64,000 bases of DNA, taken from the NCBI RefSeq assembly GCF_035046485.1, contig NC_085137.1, positions 10,432,252-10,496,251 on the forward strand. Reading direction: 5' to 3'. A program made the position numbers and the translations under genes. This DNA comes from Aedes albopictus (Eukaryota > Arthropoda > Insecta > Diptera > Culicidae). The stretch's first letter is position 1; every line of letters starts with the position of its first letter. Below, in pieces: positions 56,605 to 64,000 of this stretch. The notes under the pieces were generated by a model. The model saw only the letters and a list, made by a program, of their open reading frames with translations, had not been told where the DNA came from and did not search any database.

Positions 56605-58425
56605 TCTTCCTCATTCTCGCGTAACGTCCAAAATGGGAAAAAGTTTTTGTCAGAGCGCTTGGTGTTCTATTAGCACTTCAACAGTTATTAGCTGAGAGTT
56701 TCCTGTACTAATGTCAGTTTTGCATTTGTATCGTTTCGGTCAAATATTCACCTTGAAAGTTGTGGAGGTTCTCACGCTATTTCAACGGTCAGTCTTTTTA
56801 CAAATCCAAGTGACCAAAGTCCAGCAACGGGACAGCAAAAATATGCAAATTAGTATTATCCCAAGAACGGACGATAGATATCTGTTATATCCCAAGTAGA
56901 AAAAAAAAGTACAATTAGCCGTCGACTGGCATAGAATGTCCTGAATCCTTTCTATTAACGTAAAACTGACCAAACAAGTCCGAGCTTTCCCACGGTAGGA
57001 TCGTATTCCTTTTCTTTAGGGCAGTGATGGACAACGGTCAAAGACCATTCGCACATTATACGAAATCACCTTTTATCCATGCCATTGGAGCTACCAACTG
57101 ACCATTATAGCCCGAAGGAAATTTAAATCATTAAAACTATTTGTTTGAATTGTGTCCTTTTCAGTACGGCATTCTTCTTGATGAAAAAAAGGTCAACTCA
57201 TTCCTTGAACTGAACGCGCTAGCAAAGAACAAGGGTCGATAACCGCGTCAAGAAAAGGGGTTACGCGCGAGCCTTTCTTCGAGAATCGCACGCACCTAAT
57301 CAAACAGCACAAGAAGGTTCGAGCTCTCTCCACTGCGAAGGCGAAGGGTGCACGAAAGAACAGTAGGCCGTTGGTCAACTTTGATGTCTATAGAAAAACC
57401 GGTTATCCACGGATCCAATACCATATGTCATCGATATTTTTGTCAGTTTGTTCTTTAAATTTGATTATGATAGAAAAAATCCCACGCACAACCGATTGCG
57501 TAATGACCGGACGTAACCGCAACGCAACCGGTGAGGACATTACGATCGACTCAACAAGGCAGCAACGAGTCAACAGAAGCCCAGCATGCCGCCGTCCAGC
57601 GGACGTGAAAAAAAAACGTAAATAACGATTAAATTAAGCGCCAGCTCTAATTGAAAAGCATGTAAATGATTTCACTTTTTTGTACTGGATGCCTTTTTCC
57701 TCCACAGTGAACGAGTGTGCGGAAGAAGGGCCTCGACGACGGATACGGTTTGGACCTTTCTGCTTGTTGCTTCCCCTTCCGCGGACTGCGGAGTGATACA
57801 ACATCAAAGCAAGCGTGGTACACGACACTCCACCTCGACTGCTGCTGTGCACTGCTTATGTTTTTTTTTCTCGATCTGTGCCTGCTTGGATGAGGAGATC
57901 TGTTGATGCCGTCTTCCGCCTGCTGTGGTCGGTGTTTACACGCGCGGATGGGCGGATAAAATTACACCATAAAATATTAATTACACCAAGTGGACACAGA
58001 AGAAGAAGGAAAAAACAATGCGCGGTCAATTTGATTCGGGTTAGTGCCTGCCATCAGCTGGGCCGTGTAAGTGAGCAGATGGTTGAACTCCCCTTTTTTC
58101 ACGTGAGTAGAAAAACCGTAATCTAGTCACCTTTGACGTCCGGAGATTTCTATTGCGTGAAAGCATCGTTTGATAGGTTCAGTTTCATAACGATCACTTG
58201 CATTTGCAAGGCTATGCAAAATATATTGTATTGCTGAAAAAAAAAAACTGAAACATTCACATGAGCAACGCTTTACTTTAAACTAAAGAGTCTGCATTAT
58301 GCGACAGTGTTCACATTTGGTTCCCCTGTGTAAGTGGTTTGATTTCAATAGTTTCAACTCCTGGCTTTTCATAAATTGACGAAACAAAGTTATTGAAGAA
58401 TATTTCATTCATTTTTTATTGAAAG
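56605..58425. other. Non-coding interval, GC-richer parts at 57190-57380 and 57700-57960
   Basis: No repeat landmarks and no recognised protein family. GC-richer stretches could be single-copy or exon-like. TTTCCTCCACAG at 57710 is acceptor-like, but no supported coding exon follows. Confidence 0.3.
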
Positions 58426-58429
58426 GTGC

Positions 58430-58804
58430 TGGTTTATTCTTGTATTCATCCAGAATTTTCATTTGATTTTTTGTTAAAAATTTATTCAGAGATTACTCTA
58501 GAAGATTCTTCAGGGATTTTTCAAGTTCATTCAGGTGCTACTCTCGTATTTTCTTCTGGTATCGGTATTTATCCTACAGTTCTGTTGATTTTTCTAAGAG
58601 TTCTTCCTAGAATCCTTCTTAGATACTGTTAGGGTTTTTTTTCCTGGGTTTCTTCTGGAGTTTTTTTTTTGTAATTAATTTCCTCTGTTTTTTTTATTTT
58701 TAAAAATTTCTTCTTGAAGTCTACTGACCATTCTTAAATTTCTGAAGAAGTATATATGGAGCAGAACCTAGCTTTTTAAGATATTCTCTCTGGGATCTTT
58801 AGAT
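58430..58804. repeat. Degenerate array, continued at 60129
   Basis: TTCATTCAGG / TTTTTCTTCTGG-type words. The last 22 bases are duplicated at 60129-60150 on the far side of an insertion. Confidence 0.55.
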
Positions 58805-60128
58805 AACGAGATGCCAGCAGCAGCATGGCATCCAGACTGCAGAGTTCGGTTCGCGCGCCGTAGTTTGGGATGTTGGAGGGGAAAGTGCCTTTTTTTCGGG
58901 AAGGGGCTGTCCATTTATTACGTAAGGGCATTTTTATGATTTTTCGACACCCCCCCCCCCCTTGTAAGATTTTTTATATGAGAACCCAAATATTTTTGTA
59001 TGGCGCGTAAGATTTCTCAAACCCCCCCTCCCTCCATAAACCCTTACGTAATGGACAGCCTCGAACGACTGAGAAGCCAGCAGCGGCAAAGGAGAAATTG
59101 CGGTTCGGTCGTATAGCAGCGCAGTATGCTGTCCAGTTGCAATGTTATATTCACGGCAATGAATGGTCATCATGATGACAGTTGACTTGTAACGCTGATG
59201 CAGATGCATATTCTCCGATGCACACAATTGGTGAGCTCGTTCCATATTATTGTTAAAAGTAAATGTTCAACTCAAATTTAAAACAAATAGATGGCCTGTG
59301 TTACTAATACTTTACTTAATTTTTCACACAGAATGGTATTCTTGTATTTGATTGTTTTTATTATTACAATTTTATATCTTAATGCACACGGTATCAATCT
59401 GATTTTGTTTTTATCCCTTCTTTCTCTCTCTCTATTTATTGTTATCGAGACTACCGCTGTTGTTCTGATGCATATTCTCCTGTTTCGCTGTACCAGTGGC
59501 TGCGGCTCGTTGGTGGGGGCTGATTGGTAACGGAGGCGCGTTCGCAGATTGCGGAACAAGTTTTTTTTATTATCACAGTCCTTCATCGTCGATGTCGACA
59601 CAGGATCTCGTCCTTATATATCGATTTCATGGTATTACAAATGATAAACAGTTAATATTTATATTGGTTCACCAGTCTTCTTAATTGTGAGGTGACGCAA
59701 GATCTCGGTCTATTCATAAGGCATAGTCCAAGATTCAATATAGAGTTTCCAAGGTTTTTCCAAAGTTCCACCATTATTCCAAATGGTGAGGTGACGCAAT
59801 TTTGAATATATGTGTTTTGTGTATGTTTCCGATTGCGTAGATCACATTGCTTACCAAAGTGAAATCTGATCTATGTGACTGTCTATCTCTCCCTACTAAC
59901 AAAAACTCCTTCCCGTGACAACTGTGGAGGGCACAGTAGTATATACAACCTCTAGTAGTTATTGTTAGTTATTGACCCAATAAGGATTGAGCTCTCGGAA
60001 CGTGTACATTGAAGAAGGTGTGCTAATCCCAAGCCCCATCTATTGGTTCTCTGTACAATTCCGCTAGCTCTGGTCAATCACGGAGTAGCAACTACGAAGT
60101 GTACGCACACATATAAAAAGAAAAAAGA
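58805..60128 (+). mobile_element. 1.3-kb insertion with a 22-bp target duplication
   Basis: The 22-bp sequence at 58783-58804 (contains CTCTCTGGGATCTTTAGAT) recurs exactly at 60129-60150, on both sides of unrelated DNA that ends in an A-rich tail (TATAAAAAGAAAAAAGA). This fits LINE-type target-primed insertion on the plus strand. The body has no recognised protein; it contains a 3-bp-TSD MITE (58903-59062) and an inverted piece of the 3575-3690 repeat family. Its identity is unknown. Confidence 0.65.
58903..59062. mobile_element. 3-bp-TSD MITE, copy 4 (GAA)
   Basis: 160 bp with ends GGGGCTGTCCATTTATTACG / GAGGCTGTCCATTACGTAAG, C-rich middle, and GAA on both sides (58900-58902 and 59063-59065). 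Confidence 0.85.
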
Positions 60129-60283
60129 ATTCTCTCTGGGATCTTTAGATATTTCTTCTGGAACCCTAGTAGAAGGATCCTCTCAGAATTTTCATAGCGT
60201 TCACTCTGGGATTACATACATACATTTATTTGTTAAACATCACATTTAAGACACGACATAATCAACAATAATACGCCACAATA

Positions 60284-61428
60284 CACTAAAACCTTTTTCT
60301 ATGCATGTTATTTTTATGCACTTTTAATTTATGCGCCTTTTTTATGCCCTGCATAAAAAGAGGGGAAACTACTCAGAACCAATACTGTGCATAAGAATGT
60401 TTAATAATTACGGGAACTATTGCAACGTCGGCCAAGGGGTGTTTACAGAGGAGAGTAAAGGAAGGTTACAGGTACGTTTTTGGGTGTTTCAAAAGGTCTC
60501 ATGTGCGTTACATGGGGTCCGAGGGAGTCTTAAGGGGGTTTCGGAGTCATTTAAGCAAGTCTCAGAGCATTTTAGGCTGGTTTCAAAGGCGTTAAGGAGA
60601 CGTTTTTAGGGGTTTTGGTTTAGGAGAATTTTTGGAGATATTTCGGGATGTTTCAGACCATTTTCGGCATGATTCAGAGGCGTTACGGAAGCGGTATGGA
60701 GTTTTCAGGGTGTTCAGAGCTTCTCAGGTGCATTACATGGGGTCCGAGAGGGTTTAAGGGGGATTTTGGAGGCATTTCAAGACGTTTCAGAGCATTTTCG
60801 GCGGGATGCAGAGGCGTCACTTAAGCGTTACGAGGAGTTTTCGTGGGGTTCAGGGCCTCTCAGGTGCGTTACATATGATCCAAGGGGGTTTAAGTTGGTT
60901 TGAGGGAGCATTTCATGACGTTTCAGAGCATTTTCTGTGGGATTAAGAGGCATTACGCCTCTCAGGTGCGTTACATGGGGTTCGAGGGGTTTAAAGGGGG
61001 ATTTTGAAGGCATTTTAGGACGTTTCAGAACATTTTCTGCGGGATTCAGAGGCGTTACGGAAACGTTACGAAGGAGTTCTCATGGGTTTCGAAGCCTCTC
61101 AGGTGCGTTACATAGAGTCCCGGGGGGTTTAAGGGGAATTTTGAAGGCAATTCAGGAAGTTTCAGAGCAGACTCTGAATTAGGTATTTCAACACCCCTCA
61201 AACCTCTTGCAACGTCAATTAAAGGCTCCTGAAATCCCTTGAATTGAACCCCTTAAAACGTCCCTGAAGCCCCTTGGAACCCCCTCAACTGTCCAGGAGC
61301 AAGACCTGTTCTCGCGAATTGGATTATCTAATTTAAGCATAAACTTAATTTAAACATAAATATCCCTCTTTTTATGCCTTTTTTAATTTATGCAGTCCCA
61401 GCCATGTGCATGAAGAGAGGTTCCAGTG
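60284..61428. mobile_element. 1.1-kb insertion with CACT ends and degenerate core
   Basis: The inverted ends (CACTAAAACCTTTTTCTATG / CACTGGAACCTCTCTTCATG) border a core of GGGTTTCGGAGGCATTTC-type words (60470-61190), then their complements (61190-61290). The paralogue at 32560-32580 shows continuous LINE sequence across this point. Target duplication unclear. Confidence 0.75.
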
Positions 61429-61429
61429 A

Positions 61430-61716
61430 ACTCGGTTTGTGGCTGCCGCTCTCCATCCTCGGTCACGCCCAATGCTCGCCATGTCGCACTCCACCTGGTC
61501 CGCCCATCGGGCTCTCTGCGCTCCACGCCTTCTTGTGCCAACCAGATCAGTTGCAAACACCAGCTTTGCAGGGTTGTTGTCCAGCATTCTTGCAACATGC
61601 CCTGCCCACCGTATCCTTCCGGCTTCGGCCACTTTCTGGATGCTGGGTTTGCCGTAAAGTGCAGCGAGCTCGTTGCTCATCCTTCTCCGCCCCACACCGT
61701 CGAAGATCGTCCTTAA
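61430..61716 (-). pseudogene. RTE LINE C-terminal region fragment
   Basis: The frame has RMSNELAALYGKPSIQKVAE, RWAGHVARMLD and DRGWRAAATNRV, matching 32534-33258 and 51705-52116. It is separated from the upstream LINE part by the MITE at 61717. Confidence 0.85.
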
Positions 61717-62067
61717 GGCGAAACTGGAAGCATTTCCTCATTTTTTTGGTTTTTGATTTTTCATAAAATAACGAAGCAATATTTTCAAAATCGGTTTTCG
61801 TGCACATGTAGAGTATGAATCAAGGTATCTCCAGAATTTTTTCCAGGTGGAAAATGTTTTTCGTTTTTGCAGAAACCATTTTTTTGTGAAATTTTGTTTA
61901 AAAATGGTTTCTGCAAAAACGAATAACATTTTCCATATGAAAAAAAAAAACAGGAGATACCTTGATCCATACTCTACATGTGCACGAAAACCGATTTTGA
62001 AAATATTGCTTAGTTATTTTATAAAAAATCAAAAAACAAAAAGTGAGGAAATGGATCCAGTTTCGCC
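61717..62067. mobile_element. 351-bp TTAA-flanked MITE
   Basis: Ends GGCGAAACTGGA..ATTTCCTCA pair over about 150 bp, with TTAA on both sides (61713-61716 and 62068-62071). In the LINE paralogue the same place reads CTTAGCAC without an insert, giving a natural empty site. Non-coding. Confidence 0.92.
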
Positions 62068-62071
62068 TTAA

Positions 62072-62907
62072 CACGCGTCGCTCGAAAACTCCGAGTGCTT
62101 GCAGGTCCTCCTCGAGCATGGTCCATGTCTTGTGTCGATACTGTCGTATGCTGTTTTGAAGTCGATGAACAGGTGATGCGTTGGGACCTGGTTTTCACGG
62201 AATTTCTGAAGGATTTGCCGTACGACAAAGATCTGATCCGATGTCGACCGGCCGTCGATGAAACCGGCTTGGTAACTTCCCACGAACTCATTCGTTTTAG
62301 GTGACAGACGACGGAAGATGATCTGGGATAACACTTTGTAGGCTGCATTCAAAATAGTGATCGCCCTGAAGTTCTAACATTCCAAATGGTCGCCTTTCTT
62401 GTGAATGAGGCAGATTACTCCTTCCTTCCACTCCTCCGGTAGCTGTTCGGATTCCCAGATCCTGACTATCAGCCGATGCAGACAGGTGGCCAACTTTTCT
62501 GGGCCCATGTTGATGAGTTCAGCTGCGATTCCATCCTTACCAGCTGCTTTGTTGGTTTTGAGCTGGTGAATGGCATCCTTAACTTCCCTCAGCGTGGGAG
62601 TTGGTTCATTTCCGTCCTCCGCTGCACTGGCGTTTCCTCCGTTGCTGTGGGCTCCCGTGCCTACGTTCTCCACGCCGTTCAGGTGCTGATCGAAGTGCTG
62701 CTTCCACCTTTCGATCACCTCACGTCCGTCCGTCAAGAGGCCTCCGTCTTCATCCCTGCATATTTCGGCTCACGGCACGAACTTCCGTGTTTCTTGGGAA
62801 CGGCACAGCAGTTCCATTTCTTCGTACTCCGCTTCTTCAAGATGGCGCTTTTTCTCCCGAAAGTGGCGGGTCTGCTGTTTCCGCTTCTGTTTGTAACGTT
62901 CCACTTT
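62072..62907 (-). pseudogene. RTE LINE RT fragment
   Basis: Minus-strand frames include LKTNKAAGKDGIAAELIN, PEEWKEGVICLIHKKGDHLEC, FVGSYQAGFIDGRSTSDQIF and HHLFIDFKTAYDSID, then jump to the MLEEDLQALGVFERR region. This means an internal deletion of the RT catalytic core. A stop follows HLEC near 62374. Confidence 0.85.
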
Positions 62908-63896
62908 CCCAGCCAACAAATTGATTCACATAACTTCGCTGTAACTGTGTTAAGTGAACCCTTATCCGTCAAAAACAGATTGTATAAGACGCCCCAAAAA
63001 TGCTTTATTCGCACAAATTTGGAGGCTATATACGTACGTTTTGAGAAAACCACTTTGAGATATATAACTTGTTGCAAATTCGTGTTGCATGTAATATAAC
63101 TTCTTTTTATAACTTTGCATGGCATTATATATGATTTCATTTTCACAAGTTAAAATGTAAAAAGAAATTTGACTAGCCTAGATTTTCCGCATATGCAGCA
63201 TATTGATCAGATATCCTTACACTATGTCAATCGGTGACTGTTGTAGGACGTGAAATTTAGCCAAATATAAATAACTAGAAGACTGGTCTGAATTGCCAGC
63301 ACCAATGTGTTGGTGAAAAATTGTAACTCAAAACTATCACGGTAAATAAAAAAACAATCTGCAGCTTCGTGACATAAAATAATATTGCAGGTGCGCTGGC
63401 AGATAGAGCTAGAATCCTTAAACATCCGGGAGAACTGAAGCACTGGCACTGTAGACACTTGGCCCAAATAAAACTCCATGATGTTATTTGCACGGTTGTA
63501 TTGGAGCACTACAGTCAAATATGAAGTATGATAGGAAGTTTGAATATCCGGACTCACCTAAAACTTCACTAACGAGTCATTATTATTGGTGTACACGAAA
63601 CTAGTAAAATATGTCTTTTGAAAAGGCTAAATTTTTGCTTTCAACTTCATAAACACTCTCTGTAAACAGATCTTCCCCCGTATAACTTCATATTTACAAA
63701 TATGAACTCATATGTAATCTCGAAATGTAGATTACAATACAGGCGCAACAAGTGCAATAAAAGTTGGAAAATGATGTTAATTTGAAATTATATAAATGTA
63801 CAGGTAAAGTTGGAGTTGGATAAGATGCAAATCCAAATTGAATGAAATCGCAGGAACCGTAAACGACTTAAGCCGATCTTTTATTGGTTTGCTGGG
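62908..63896. mobile_element. 989-bp insertion with CCCAGC ends
   Basis: Ends CCCAGCCAACAAATTG and (reverse complement) CCCAGCAAACCAAT interrupt the LINE, whose paralogue reads continuously from CTCCACATT to CTGTCGGG. The interior is AT-rich with no recognised protein. A 2-bp TT duplication is possible but ambiguous. Superfamily unknown. Confidence 0.75.
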
Positions 63897-64000
63897 TTCT
63901 GTCGGGTCCCTTGCTGCAGCATTACCGCCCTCGCTGAGTTCTTCTCCTCCAAAACCGTTCTGCACTCTTCGTCAAACCAATCGTTCCGTCGATTCCGTTC
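63897..64000 (-). pseudogene. RTE LINE linker, partial at window edge
   Basis: The minus-strand frame (NRRNDWFDEEC) continues the RTE LINE beyond the insertion; cut by the window end. Confidence 0.8.

Larger units (their letters stand above)
60215..64000 (-). mobile_element. RTE LINE split by three insertions, runs off the window end
   Basis: In plus-strand order: a tail (TACATACATTTATTTGTT) to 60283, an insertion 60284-61428, the C-terminal region 61429-61716, an insertion 61717-62067, then a short C-terminal piece joined by an internal deletion near 62132 to RT sequence through 62907. An insertion at 62908-63896 follows, then endonuclease-RT linker sequence to 64000. The paralogous copy at 32480-35430 shows the undisturbed joints. 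RT motif C is missing. Confidence 0.88.

Overview
The window looks like a mosquito chromosome segment, most likely Aedes (Ae. aegypti or Ae. albopictus). This rests on one intron-rich C2H2 zinc-finger gene set in a dense, nested field of transposable elements: a Juan/Jockey-like LINE, RTE-type LINEs, BEL/Pao and Gypsy LTR elements, tRNA-headed SINEs, many MITEs, and long degenerate arrays built on GGAATTCC-like words. Species, family names and ages are inference from motifs; no database search was possible.

Layout. 1-5.5 kb: an old RNase-H-bearing LINE on the minus strand, broken into four pieces by a 960-bp foldback element, a tandem repeat and dispersed repeats. 5.5-12.4 kb: non-coding sequence holding a 4.26-kb inverted-repeat element flanked by TTAA whose core is a degenerate satellite. 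12.9-18.6 kb: a 115-bp TTAA MITE, then an internally deleted Gypsy element (minus strand) whose LTR is split by a young, internally deleted BEL/Pao element (plus strand, identical LTRs, 5-bp target duplication). 18.6-22.5 kb: MITE-like repeats, a palindrome array, a 2.2-kb non-autonomous LTR element with identical LTRs, and a tRNA-derived SINE.

23.4-39.0 kb: the only convincing host gene, on the plus strand. Seven coding exons join in frame to 901 codons plus a stop, with canonical GT/AG introns. The protein has about 15 C2H2 fingers in three five-finger blocks that look like copies of one module. Its initiator exon was not found. Introns 3 and 6 (6.6 and 6.1 kb) are full of repeats, including an antisense RTE LINE.

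39.0-64 kb: intergenic. It holds a 4.6-kb Juan-like LINE with few lesions, four 160-169-bp MITEs of one family with 3-bp target duplications (TAA, CAA, ATG, GAA), several foldback elements, a truncated RTE copy with a 9-bp target duplication, an insertion with a 22-bp target duplication, and a second RTE LINE split by three insertions that runs off the window end.

The most interesting non-standard signal is three hammerhead-ribozyme-like motifs inside small inverted-repeat elements at 37.7 kb (in an intron of the zinc-finger gene) and at 52.3-52.4 kb (a head-to-head pair in a near-perfect palindrome). No bacterial-type genes, CRISPR arrays, rRNA or convincing functional tRNA genes were seen.
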